Source: Sporocytophaga myxococcoides
GTDB lineage: Bacteria > Bacteroidota > Bacteroidia > Cytophagales > Cytophagaceae
Assembly (NCBI RefSeq): GCF_000775915.1
Contig: NZ_BBLT01000003.1
Location: 496,001 to 560,000 of the forward strand
DNA: 64,000 nucleotides
Direction of reading: 5' to 3'
Position numbers and translations under genes: made by a program. Under the pieces are notes generated by a model. It saw only the letters and a program-made list of their open reading frames with translations, did no database searches and had not been told where the DNA came from. Positions 1 through 8,479 of this stretch are shown piece after piece; the stretch's first letter is position 1; the number at the start of each line of letters is the position of its first letter.

Positions 1-12
1 GATTTAAATACT

Positions 13-1677
13 ATGGCAAATAAGAAGCCCAATATATTAGTCATCTGGGGAGATGATATCGGTATTACTAACCTGAGCTGTTACTCAGACGGACTAATGG
101 GGTACCGTACGCCAAACATTGATAGATTGGCAAATGAAGGTTTAAAGTTTACTGACTCCTATGGAGAGCAGAGTTGTACCGCAGGACGAGCGTCCTTTAT
201 TACAGGGCAAAGTGGATATCGGACTGGGTTAACAAAAGTAGGTGTACCTGCTTCTTCAATTGGTCTTCAGAAGGAAGATCCTACAATTGCTGAATTGCTT
301 AAGCCACTTGGTTATGCAACAGGACAGTTCGGTAAAAACCACCTGGGAGACTTGAATAAGTATCTTCCAACTGTTCACGGGTTTGATGAATTCTTTGGTA
401 ACCTTTATCACTTAAATGCTGAAGAAGAACCTGAAATGGACGATTACCCGCCGGAGGAAGACTTTCCCAATTTCAGAAAGCAATTTGGTCCGCGGGGAGT
501 AATCCATTCATGGGCTACTGATGTTGACGACCCGACTGAAGAGCCAAGATGGGGGAGAGTTGGAAAGCAAAAGATCGTAGACACAGGTCCTCTAAATACA
601 AAAAGAATGGAGACCTGTGATGACGAATTCGTTGATGCAGCAAAGAAATTTATAAAGAAACAGACGGATGCTGAAACTCCATTTTTTGTATGGGTTAATA
701 CAACTCATATGCACCTATATACCCATACCAAGCCCGAGAGCATAGGTCAGGCTGGAAGATGGCAGTCCAGATACCATGATACAATGATTGATCATGATAA
801 AAATGTCGGACAACTTCTGGATTATCTTGATGAACTGGGTATTACTGAAGATACTGTTGTCGTTTACAGTACTGACAACGGACCTCATATGAACACCTGG
901 CCTGATGGTGCAATGACACCTTTCAGAAGTGAAAAGGATACTAACTGGGAGGGCGCATTCCGTGTGCCTGAGCTTATAAGATGGCCTGGAAAAATAAAGG
1001 CAGGAACTGTTTCCAATGAGATCGTTCATCACCATGACTGGTTGCCTACTTTCCTGGCTATGGCCGGAGATCCAAATATTGTAGAAAAGCTTAAGAAAGG
1101 ACACACTGCTGGTGATAAAACATTTAAAGTTCATATAGATGGGTATAATCTTCTTCCTTATTTGCTTGGAGAAGAAGTGAGAAGTCCGCGCAAGGGCTTT
1201 ATATACTTCGATGATGATGGTAATCTTGTAGCCTTAAGATATGATAACTGGAAGATGGTTTTTATGGAGCAAAGAGCTCAGGGAACTTTGAGGATCTGGG
1301 GAGAGCCATTCACTCCATTAAGGTTGCCTAAGCTGTATAATTTGCGAACAGACCCGTTTGAACGAGCAGACATTACATCAAATACTTATTATGACTGGTT
1401 TATCCATCATGCATATCTGATTTATGCTGCGCAATCAATTGCTCTTGAATTTGCAAATACCTTTAAGGATTTTCCACCTAGGCAAAAAGCTGCTAGCTTT
1501 ACAATTGATCAGGCATTAGAGAAGATGGCAGCTGCCAATGAAGTCAGATTTACTGAAGAGGCTAAACCTGTCCAGCAGGAAGATCAGAAAAAGTCTAAGG
1601 CTTTTACTCAACGTGAAAGCGAAAGGCCACCTAAAGGTCAGACAAAATCTGAGAAGCCTAAGGAAAAGAAGGAGTAA
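13..1677 (+). CDS. Sulfatase family protein (arylsulfatase-like)
   Basis: Alkaline-phosphatase-superfamily sulfatase, predicted to hydrolyse sulfate esters. The N-terminus (NILVIWGDDIG) carries the metal-binding Asp pair. Cys55 in SCTAGR is the residue expected to become formylglycine, in a C-x-A-x-R variant of the usual C-x-P-x-R. A second metal site, STDNGPH, lies near residue 290. There is no signal peptide at the chosen ATG, so a cytoplasmic enzyme is likely. The frame is open to the window edge, so a longer N-terminus cannot be excluded, but MANKKPNILVIWGDD is a normal start for this subfamily. The last 40 residues are a Lys/Glu/Gln-rich tail with no recognised domain. The natural substrate is unknown. 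It stands alone and is followed by a terminator hairpin. Confidence 0.88.
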   Translation: MANKKPNILVIWGDDIGITNLSCYSDGLMGYRTPNIDRLANEGLKFTDSYGEQSCTAGRASFITGQSGYRTGLTKVGVPASSIGLQKEDPTIAELLKPLGYATGQFGKNHLGDLNKYLPTVHGFDEFFGNLYHLNAEEEPEMDDYPPEEDFPNFRKQFGPRGVIHSWATDVDDPTEEPRWGRVGKQKIVDTGPLNTKRMETCDDEFVDAAKKFIKKQTDAETPFFVWVNTTHMHLYTHTKPESIGQAGRWQSRYHDTMIDHDKNVGQLLDYLDELGITEDTVVVYSTDNGPHMNTWPDGAMTPFRSEKDTNWEGAFRVPELIRWPGKIKAGTVSNEIVHHHDWLPTFLAMAGDPNIVEKLKKGHTAGDKTFKVHIDGYNLLPYLLGEEVRSPRKGFIYFDDDGNLVALRYDNWKMVFMEQRAQGTLRIWGEPFTPLRLPKLYNLRTDPFERADITSNTYYDWFIHHAYLIYAAQSIALEFANTFKDFPPRQKAASFTIDQALEKMAAANEVRFTEEAKPVQQEDQKKSKAFTQRESERPPKGQTKSEKPKEKKE

Positions 1678-1690
1678 ATATGTTGTGAAA

Positions 1691-1730
1691 TAATAATAAT
1701 GGTCTTCATAATGAAGACCATTGTTATTAT
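1691..1730 (+). terminator. Rho-independent terminator after the sulfatase gene
   Basis: A nearly perfect inverted repeat with stem aatggtctt / aagaccatt and flanking A/T runs, 14 bp after the sulfatase stop. Its symmetry could also serve the converging minus-strand gene that ends at 1815. Confidence 0.7.
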
Positions 1731-1814
1731 ATATAAGAGGGCTGACAACAGAGCTAGATCGCACATACAATTCTTAAATTGAAGATTTATCAGAAATCTT
1801 CCTCTGGTTTGAAA

Positions 1815-2234
1815 TTATTTATTTTTTTTTGAGCGCATTGCTTTAACGACTCTTAAATTTTTATCCTTTGATAACTTTTTATATTCTTCAGTTTCTAAAC
1901 CATACAATGCAATTTTCCCTTCTCCATTGAAGTGAATTCCATATCCATACCTTTTTGTCAATGGAGATGAGCGTAAGCAAGCTTGTCCTTTAGAAAAGAA
2001 GGCTTCCCTGTTTTTCGATATTTCTGATTCTTTTATATTGTTTTTTATCACGAAACATTTAAATATTATTTCGTCAGATGTATATCGATATGGATTTTCA
2101 TTGATCAGTTCAAATAGAATGGCGGCAATAGTTTTTTCAGATTTCTTTACCGGTGGAATCTCACCTGTTTCTGCAGGACAATCATCAGCTACTTCAATAA
2201 AGGTGTTAATATAATTGGTAGTGTGGACTTTCAT
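1815..2234 (-). CDS. DUF6157 family protein
   Basis: A 139-residue soluble protein without a signal peptide. The opening (TTNYINTFIEVADDCP), the central YTSDEIIF and the C-terminal LRSSPLTKRYGYGIHF block match the small DUF6157 family found across bacteria. Length fits the family. The function is unknown. It is monocistronic, and the C-terminus is basic. The match is from memory of the family pattern, not from a search. Confidence 0.75.
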   Translation of the reverse strand: MKVHTTNYINTFIEVADDCPAETGEIPPVKKSEKTIAAILFELINENPYRYTSDEIIFKCFVIKNNIKESEISKNREAFFSKGQACLRSSPLTKRYGYGIHFNGEGKIALYGLETEEYKKLSKDKNLRVVKAMRSKKNK

Positions 2235-2676
2235 CTTACTATTGTATATTGATTATGTATTTATTAAATGACAGACAATGCAAGATAGAATTTCAAGCCA
2301 TTGGATTTAAAAAATGATTTAAAAAAAAAGCTTCAGGTTTCTTAGAAGCTCTTTGGTATCGCAAATGAACATTGTTTATTTATCTTTCCATTGGTGATTT
2401 CTGAATTTCTTCCAACACCTTTGTCTTTTAGCTATGGTTGAATTTAGTCAATTTGCTCCCAGACATCCTTCAATCCAAAAGCAGTTTCTATTTGTTTTTT
2501 CCTTTTCATTGAATTTACATTAGGTGAATACCTAATGCAAAGCCCCTTTTTGAAAATCCTTTAATTTTATCATTATCATTTATAACTCTACCTTAATCTT
2601 TAGTAATAAAAAAGGTCCTTCAATTCAAAAGATTGAAGGACCTTTTTTGTCTTTATTTCTTCCGCCTTTCTTGTAA
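2235..2676. other. Intergenic region, 442 bp, with hairpins
   Basis: It holds the strong terminator at 2608-2648 (separate entry). A second hairpin at about 2320-2353 (agcttc / gaagct) would be followed by a T run on the minus strand. An 8-bp stem palindrome lies at 2518-2537. A 21-codon minus-strand reading frame (2444-2509) starting MKRKKQIETAFGLKD sits between the two minus-strand terminators. It is too short to call. No other gene is visible. Confidence 0.5.
2608..2648 (-). terminator. Rho-independent terminator of the 2677-3222 gene
   Basis: A 17-bp stem (ggtccttcaat / attgaaggacc extended by A/T arms) with a 7-base loop. On the minus strand it ends in a T run, just after the stop of the membrane protein gene. 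Confidence 0.8.
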
Positions 2677-3222
2677 TTAAATAGTGGGATGATGAAGGTT
2701 AGCCATCATATTGCTTCTTGATTTTACCCAGTAAAACACACAGCCTAATGGCAGAAGAATACTCATTATGGCTGAAAACATGAAGTACTTCTGAAAATTT
2801 TTCTGTGGAATATCCAATGAATAAATAATAACTCCATTTTTTACAAGCTGAAGCACATCATTATCATTGCCTAAATCTATAAAGGCATTCTGGGCTTTTT
2901 TCAGATATATTGTGATTGCATCATCTTTTTTTATCAGGCTGCTTACTTCTTTCATGGTTTTGTTATTCCCGTAAGCTACTCTGAATTGGCCTGTTTCAGC
3001 CATTGTGATCCACACTTCTGGTTTTCCTTGTTTGCCTTTGGCTTCCTTCATACGTATCGCTTCCACTTTACCCGTCAGCTCATTTAATTCCTGGGAATCG
3101 AGGTGGTATAAGCGGTAATATGAAAATGAGAAATATATTGAGAATAATGTGAACGCAACAAGAGCGAAATACTGAAAGTAATTGCCAATTGTCTTTTTTA
3201 TATCTGTGTTATTCGTTCTCAT
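2677..3222 (-). CDS. Hypothetical two-helix membrane protein
   Basis: A 181-residue protein with one hydrophobic segment at about residues 16-34 and another at about 143-165. Between them lies a roughly 100-residue soluble part with alternating beta-strand character (GKVEAIRMKEA, ITIYLKKAQNAFIDLG). The layout resembles DUF3592-like envelope proteins, but no family is recognised with confidence. By charge, the loop is probably periplasmic and both ends cytoplasmic. It is monocistronic with its own terminator. No function is proposed. Confidence 0.6.
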   Translation of the reverse strand: MRTNNTDIKKTIGNYFQYFALVAFTLFSIYFSFSYYRLYHLDSQELNELTGKVEAIRMKEAKGKQGKPEVWITMAETGQFRVAYGNNKTMKEVSSLIKKDDAITIYLKKAQNAFIDLGNDNDVLQLVKNGVIIYSLDIPQKNFQKYFMFSAIMSILLPLGCVFYWVKSRSNMMANLHHPTI

Positions 3223-3736
3223 AAGATTCAGATTTTATATTTTAAAATAACTGTAATCAGTTCTAATACCGTAAAAATGAGTAATAAGTTATTGATTTTA
3301 AAATGCTTAAAGTTTCTGAAAACTCCAAAATGCCTGAGGTTTTTGGGGCTTTTCCACAGAAAATGACGGTTGTTGTCCGGATAGTCCATAGAAAATGACT
3401 ATGTAATGAAAATTTCAACTTGCTTTTAATGGTTTCAGCATATTTCTTAATGTTGAGAAGTGTTACTTTAAGAAGGTTTTAAAACGAGAATACTGATTGC
3501 TGATATTTTTGAGGGAGAATGTAAAAAAAATAGTCTTTTTTTAGAAAAGCTGTAAATATGTCAGGGAAAACCCTAGTAGGTGTAGGGCCAGTTAACTTTG
3601 AAGAGCTTATTTTTTTATGGCAAAATTTTTTTTAGTTTTTTTGATTTTTTTTCAATTCTAAAATTTGAGGAGGAGCTAGTTGATTAAGTTTAATGAAATT
3701 GTGCTCAGAAGTAAAGAAAATTACTTTTACTTATAC
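3223..3736. other. Intergenic region, 514 bp
   Basis: A very AT-rich stretch with several poly-T and poly-A tracts (for example around 3530-3545 and 3610-3660). No open frame, repeat or RNA gene is recognised. It probably holds the minus-strand promoter of the 2677-3222 gene, but no convincing box can be pointed to. Confidence 0.4.
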
Positions 3737-4621
3737 TTAGAAAGAATACCTTGCTGTAATTTCAAATTTATTATCTGCAGAAGTAGAGAGTTGTCTTGTG
3801 CTAATCAGAAAAGATCCCATAAAACTAATAGTGCCATAGTCTAATGTATGAGCATTAATTCCAAGCATGATGGCTATACCTCTCTTGAATTTAAAATTGG
3901 CGCCTGCCTCAATTACTTCTGCCATCAATAATACAGGAGCATATTCAAATGAACCTGCGTTTTGGTATTCTTTGCGGAAATAAAGATGATTATACATTGT
4001 AATTCTCGGACTGATGTCAAAGCTATATATACCATTGAAATTCAGCACAGGTTCAAGCTTAAAATTTTGTTGTATCGGGGTTAGAACCGATTGAGTGAAT
4101 TGTTCTACCGATGCTCCTAGTTTTAATTTTTTCCAATGATACCACATTCCCGCATACCCATCGAATACAGTAGAAGTACCTCCACCCACAGATTGAGAAC
4201 CACTGAGTGTCAGAGATACGGCACCAAGCGCAACACCAAGTGAAACATATTGTTCTCTGCCTATTGCTATAGTTCTTGAGTATCTTCCGTAATATCTGCT
4301 TCGCTTTATAAATGGTCCGTCATTGTTTGTTTGTACAAGGGCGCCGATTTTGCTGTACGAAAGCGATTTCCTGTTTTCAGGTTTAAAATCAAGGTCCAGA
4401 TATCTTCTGTTAACTCCTTCAAACAATCCGTATAATGCACTATTCCCAATCCTTAATTTAAATTTTCCGGAAGTGTCTTCGCTTGCGGGATTAAACATTG
4501 CATAGTTTTGAAAGAACTGATCAAAGGTCAGAAAAGATCCTCCCACAGACTGGGATTTAACCTGTCCGGGCAAAAAAGAAAGCAAAATCAGAAGCAGACT
4601 GACGAGTCTAGGAGTTTGCAT
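3737..4621 (-). CDS. PorP/SprF-family type IX secretion outer-membrane protein
   Basis: A 294-residue protein with a signal peptide (cleavage near residue 24, VKSQ) and then a beta-barrel-like sequence ending in the aromatic ITARYSF. The FDQFFQNYAMFNPAS start and the alternating short Gly/Tyr/aromatic strands match the PorP/SprF family. These outer-membrane proteins accompany T9SS type-B substrates. The gene is divergent from the ECF sigma factor at 4865, separated by 243 bp that must hold both promoters. A paralogue at 17228 sits beside a second sigma factor. The residues that would separate a true secretion subunit from a dedicated receptor cannot be read here. Confidence 0.75.
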   Translation of the reverse strand: MQTPRLVSLLLILLSFLPGQVKSQSVGGSFLTFDQFFQNYAMFNPASEDTSGKFKLRIGNSALYGLFEGVNRRYLDLDFKPENRKSLSYSKIGALVQTNNDGPFIKRSRYYGRYSRTIAIGREQYVSLGVALGAVSLTLSGSQSVGGGTSTVFDGYAGMWYHWKKLKLGASVEQFTQSVLTPIQQNFKLEPVLNFNGIYSFDISPRITMYNHLYFRKEYQNAGSFEYAPVLLMAEVIEAGANFKFKRGIAIMLGINAHTLDYGTISFMGSFLISTRQLSTSADNKFEITARYSF

Positions 4622-4864
4622 TTTTTACCGTGTTAATTAAGGAAGGAAAATTGTATTTAATATTTAGTCCTGAAAAACTCCTAAAATAAAGGAAAATAAA
4701 TCAATTTTAATTGCCCCCAATAAAATATTAAGTTTAAGAGAGATAAACACAGTTCTATTTTTCCGTTGATAACGTGTAACTTAAAATCAGGGTTAGCCGT
4801 CTGGAAAAAAAGCAGGAAAGTAAAGTTTACTTTTCTCTTTTGACAGTGTAATACCAATCGAATC

Positions 4865-5440
4865 TTGAACAAGGACCCAGAAATATTAGCAAGTATAAAG
4901 TCTGGCAAAAACAGTCAGGTGCTATCTTATTTGTATGAAACTACCTTACGAAAGGTAAGGCATTATATTCTTACACATGGGGGAAACATGGATCAGGCGA
5001 GTGACATATTTCAAGATGCTGTGATTATCTTGTTTAATCAGGTCAGAAAAGGTAAGTTTGATGAAAGACATGCGATCGATGCGTTTGTTTACACAGTAGC
5101 AAAAAACCTTTGGCTGAATAAGTTGCGGGACGAGAAACGCATTTCAAATTACGAAGATATGTCAGTCTTTGAAGTTGCAGAGTCCGGAAAAGATTCTCTC
5201 TCTGACCTCATCACAAAAGAACGATCAGCGGCAGTTAATAAGTTGTTCGGACAATTAAATGAAAAATGCAGAGAGCTCCTTCACTATTACAATCATGAAG
5301 GGTTGTCTATGAAAGAGATAAGTGAAAAGCTTGGTTATAATAATGAACAAGTGGCCAAGGCCAGTCATTATCGTTGTAAGCAAACGCTTATCAGTTTGAT
5401 TAAAGGAAATAAGTTACTGGAAAATCTTCTTAGAAATTGA
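4865..5440 (+). CDS. ECF-type RNA polymerase sigma factor
   Basis: A 191-residue sigma-70 family protein with only regions 2 and 4. Region 2 is around residues 20-90 (ASDIFQDAVIILFNQV, FVYTVAKNLWLNKLRD). Region 4 is around 125-180, with the helix-turn-helix MKEISEKLGYNNEQVAKASH. The start is TTG at 4865, because an in-frame stop at 4841-4843 leaves no upstream ATG. It overlaps the next gene by four bases (TTGA), which implies translational coupling to the one-pass membrane protein, as in sigma / anti-sigma pairs. It would direct transcription of a small regulon. Nearby candidates are the flanking PorP and LRR genes. Confidence 0.88.
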   Translation: MNKDPEILASIKSGKNSQVLSYLYETTLRKVRHYILTHGGNMDQASDIFQDAVIILFNQVRKGKFDERHAIDAFVYTVAKNLWLNKLRDEKRISNYEDMSVFEVAESGKDSLSDLITKERSAAVNKLFGQLNEKCRELLHYYNHEGLSMKEISEKLGYNNEQVAKASHYRCKQTLISLIKGNKLLENLLRN

Positions 5441-6591
5441 GCACGGAACAGGAAAAATATCATCTGATAGATCGCTATCTGCGCGGAGAGCTTACCGGGA
5501 AGGAGCTTGAAGATTTTACCAAAAATCTTTCAAATGATCCGGGCTTGGCAGAAGATGTTGCTTTTCAGAGTGAAGTAAATGAACTGATATCTGCAAATGC
5601 ATATCACGAGCTGCGGAATCAAATATCTGAAGATATCGCCAATATTGATAAAGGAACAAGTGGTAAAGGTTTAAGTAAAACCTTTAGTGTAATTTTGATT
5701 GCTGGTCTTTTATCTATCGCCGGAGGTTATTTTCTGTTGAAAGACAAGAGTAAAGAAAATGCTGCATTAGCTGTCAACGATAAAAATGAGTTGACTTCAC
5801 CTGAAAATGCTCATCGCCAGGAACTGATTGATAAGCATGGAAATGATGTTCCAAGTAGGCAAGAACAACCGGAGGCAGTAGGTAAGAAAAATAGCAAACC
5901 TTCAGACGTAATCAAAAATGATCAGCATGTTGAAATTCAAAACACTACTGAGTCAATAAGTAAAGTTGGAGTGGATACTGCTGTTATTGAGAACTATTCT
6001 GAAACGAGGAACGAGACTAATAAAGCAGTTAAAGAACCTGATTCTGATACATATCTGAAGTCAGAAATGAATATCGACCCTTGTTCAAAAACAATAATAA
6101 AAGGTAAATGGTCCATTTCTGAAGCTTGTCAGGCTAGAAATGATGGAAGGATTGAAATTGACGAGAGTGCAGTTCAGGGTGGTGAAGGTCCTTATAAGTT
6201 TGAGCTTTATTCAGGAAATCAAAAAATCGACGCTTCAGATCTGGATCGCTTGTATTCAGGCAATTATACCTTAAGGATCATTGATGTAAATGGTTGCCAG
6301 GGCAAATGGAATGTTAAGCTGCCAGAAAAAAACTGTCAGCCTGCAAGTATTTCTTTCTCTCCTGCACAAGGAGAGACATGGACATTTAATGGGAATGAAA
6401 GGAATAGTTATTATCTTAGCATATATAACCAGGCAGGACAAATGGTATTTAAATCCGGTTTATTATCAGGAGTCTATGAATGGTCTGGCATCAGTAACTC
6501 CGGTTCCATGATTGAAACGGGATTTTACGTGTATATTGCTGAATACACTAATGGCAAAAAGGAAAATGGTCAGATAACAGTGATCAGATAA
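5437..6591 (+). CDS. Probable anti-sigma factor with SprB-like repeat and T9SS type-B-like C-terminus
   Basis: A 384-residue protein with three parts. Residues 1-80 are cytoplasmic and match the Bacteroidota anti-sigma start pattern (IDRYLRGELTGKELEDF). One membrane helix spans 82-101. A long periplasmic part follows. After a polar linker, a SprB-like unit begins at about 248 (GGEGPYKFELYSG) and ends in NGCQGKWNV. The last 70 residues imitate a CHU_C / type-B sorting domain (YYLSIYNQAGQMVF, YEWSGISNSG, ETGFYVYIAEY, final ITVIR). Being membrane-anchored, it is unlikely to be a secreted substrate, so the domain may sense the secretion pathway; that is an inference. Its start overlaps the sigma gene by 4 bases and its stop overlaps the LRR gene by 1 base. 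Confidence 0.65.
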   Translation: MSTEQEKYHLIDRYLRGELTGKELEDFTKNLSNDPGLAEDVAFQSEVNELISANAYHELRNQISEDIANIDKGTSGKGLSKTFSVILIAGLLSIAGGYFLLKDKSKENAALAVNDKNELTSPENAHRQELIDKHGNDVPSRQEQPEAVGKKNSKPSDVIKNDQHVEIQNTTESISKVGVDTAVIENYSETRNETNKAVKEPDSDTYLKSEMNIDPCSKTIIKGKWSISEACQARNDGRIEIDESAVQGGEGPYKFELYSGNQKIDASDLDRLYSGNYTLRIIDVNGCQGKWNVKLPEKNCQPASISFSPAQGETWTFNGNERNSYYLSIYNQAGQMVFKSGLLSGVYEWSGISNSGSMIETGFYVYIAEYTNGKKENGQITVIR

Positions 6592-8222
6592 TGAGTGCAA
6601 TTTTTAAAAATATAATAAAGCTGATAAGCATAGTCCTGACTCTGATACTTTTAGAGAATAAAGCCTATTCTCAGACTTTTACTCTGCCGGATACAAATTT
6701 CAGAAATGTGTTATTGTCAAGATATCCTTCGGTGATGCTTGGGAATAAATTGAATATTCCAGCTGCTAATAATTTTCTCTTTGATCTTATCCTGACCAAT
6801 GCAAACATTTCGGATCTGACAGGCATAGAAAATTTTAGATCTGTTTTTAAAATTGATGCTTCCAATAATAAGATCAAGACAGTACCAAATCTTTCTGCTA
6901 TCGCTAATCTTGAGTACATCTACCTGAACTATAACCAGATCACCAATGCCAATTTTGTTATAGGTAATACAAATCTTTTACAGATTCAGTTGTATTATAA
7001 TCAGCTTACATCGTTTCCTGAATTACCCAATGCTACAAAACTTCAGAAATTATTTCTGTCAGGAAATCAGCTTTCTTGGATTTCTGGTCTTCAATATCTT
7101 ACCTCTCTTGAAAATATTCAGTTTGGTGTGAACAGGTTTGACAGTCTTCCTGATTTTTCGAAGAATACCAAACTTATAGAGTTCCATTGTGACCGTAACA
7201 GACTTAAAAATCTTAATGGAATAGAAAAACTGCCAGGCTTGAAGATTATTTATTGCTGGGGAAATCAGCTTAAAAATCTTTCAGAATTAAACAATAATAC
7301 AACTCTGGAGGAGTTATACGCTGAGGACAATTTGCTCACATCCCTTCCTGACGTTTCTAATAAACCCTCTTTGAGAAAATTATCTGTTATTAATAACAAG
7401 TTGACATTTAAAGATCTGTTGCCATTAACACAATTAAATGGTTTTCCGAATTTTACTTATGCTCCTCAGGATTCCATTGGGGAGGGTTTTGAAAGGACTG
7501 TAAGATTTCTTGAATCTATAAATTTTATGGTAAACGATGATGAAGCTTTAAGTGGAAATAGATATTCATGGTATAAGAGTAATACTTTATTAAGTTCTGG
7601 ATCTTCAGCTGATTTTAGTATTAGTAGGGTACAACTTTCAGATGCAGGAGACTATCGGGCAGAAATTACTAATTCTGCATTGCCTTTGCTTAAACTTCAC
7701 CACAGATCGTGGAGACTTAATGTGAATAGTTCCTGTATGGAGATTAAGTCCTATGGCTATAAATTATTAAGTCAGGATTGTAAAGAGGGTACAAGCTTTA
7801 GTGTTGAGGTGTCAACAGAAGGATCTGAGCCACCAATTACGTACTTTTTAAATGTAGCAGGTACAATTGATACTATTCGCAGTGCTTCTGGTGTGTTTAC
7901 AAATATTCCTGCAGGGAACTATATGCTTCGTCTGAAAGATCAGAAGGGTTGCCGTATTTTGCTTGATACGGATCTTACAATTTACAGAGCTTCTGATTGT
8001 GACCCTGTTATATCTCCGCTTGATGGTGGTCAGCAGAGCTCCTATTTTATTGATAAGCCTGGTGTTGCAAGGATATTTGATATGAATGGAAATATCATTC
8101 GCGAGTTTCTTGCTCCTGCAACTTGGGACGGTACAGGTTCCGGAGGTGAAGTCGTAAATACCGGATACTACGTTATAACTATTGACAATAAGAAACTGAC
8201 AAATATTACAGTTGTTCGTTAA
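6591..8222 (+). CDS. Secreted leucine-rich-repeat protein with Ig-like region and type-B-like C-terminus
   Basis: A 543-residue protein with a signal peptide (cleavage near AYSQ, residue 28). About eight SDS22-type leucine-rich repeats (for example LEYIYLNYNQITNANF, LRKLSVINNKLTF) span roughly 60-285. An Ig-like segment with YSWYKSN and AGDYRAEI follows (300-375), then a SprB-like unit. The terminal 70 residues (VARIFDMNGNII, ATWDGTGSGGEV, NTGYYVITID, final ITVVR) resemble the T9SS type-B domain. The protein is predicted to sit on the cell surface and bind a ligand. The start shares one base with the stop of the anti-sigma-like gene (TAATG), so the three genes form one coupled operon. Confidence 0.75.
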   Translation: MSAIFKNIIKLISIVLTLILLENKAYSQTFTLPDTNFRNVLLSRYPSVMLGNKLNIPAANNFLFDLILTNANISDLTGIENFRSVFKIDASNNKIKTVPNLSAIANLEYIYLNYNQITNANFVIGNTNLLQIQLYYNQLTSFPELPNATKLQKLFLSGNQLSWISGLQYLTSLENIQFGVNRFDSLPDFSKNTKLIEFHCDRNRLKNLNGIEKLPGLKIIYCWGNQLKNLSELNNNTTLEELYAEDNLLTSLPDVSNKPSLRKLSVINNKLTFKDLLPLTQLNGFPNFTYAPQDSIGEGFERTVRFLESINFMVNDDEALSGNRYSWYKSNTLLSSGSSADFSISRVQLSDAGDYRAEITNSALPLLKLHHRSWRLNVNSSCMEIKSYGYKLLSQDCKEGTSFSVEVSTEGSEPPITYFLNVAGTIDTIRSASGVFTNIPAGNYMLRLKDQKGCRILLDTDLTIYRASDCDPVISPLDGGQQSSYFIDKPGVARIFDMNGNIIREFLAPATWDGTGSGGEVVNTGYYVITIDNKKLTNITVVR

Positions 8223-8479
8223 TCTGGTCATCTTCCTCTTGCTTATAATTCTGTCAGATATTTGGAGCCCCTTTTCCTTTTTTTAATAGGCAGAATAGGA
8301 TAATTATTCGATCAAATAAAATTTTTTGGGGTTTACTTTTTATTTCTTTCTGTGTAGATAGCTCAGTTCCATGATTTTGATATGAGTCTATGTCTTTAAT
8401 TCTTTCAAAAGTAATAGAATAATTTTTTGAAAAAATGAAAAAGGCTGTTTTCAGATACTGAACTTGAAAGAAATTTTAT

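Noticed and set aside
715-1134. A 139-codon minus-strand frame inside the sulfatase gene
   Set aside because: Fully antisense to conserved sulfatase sequence and with no recognisable domain.
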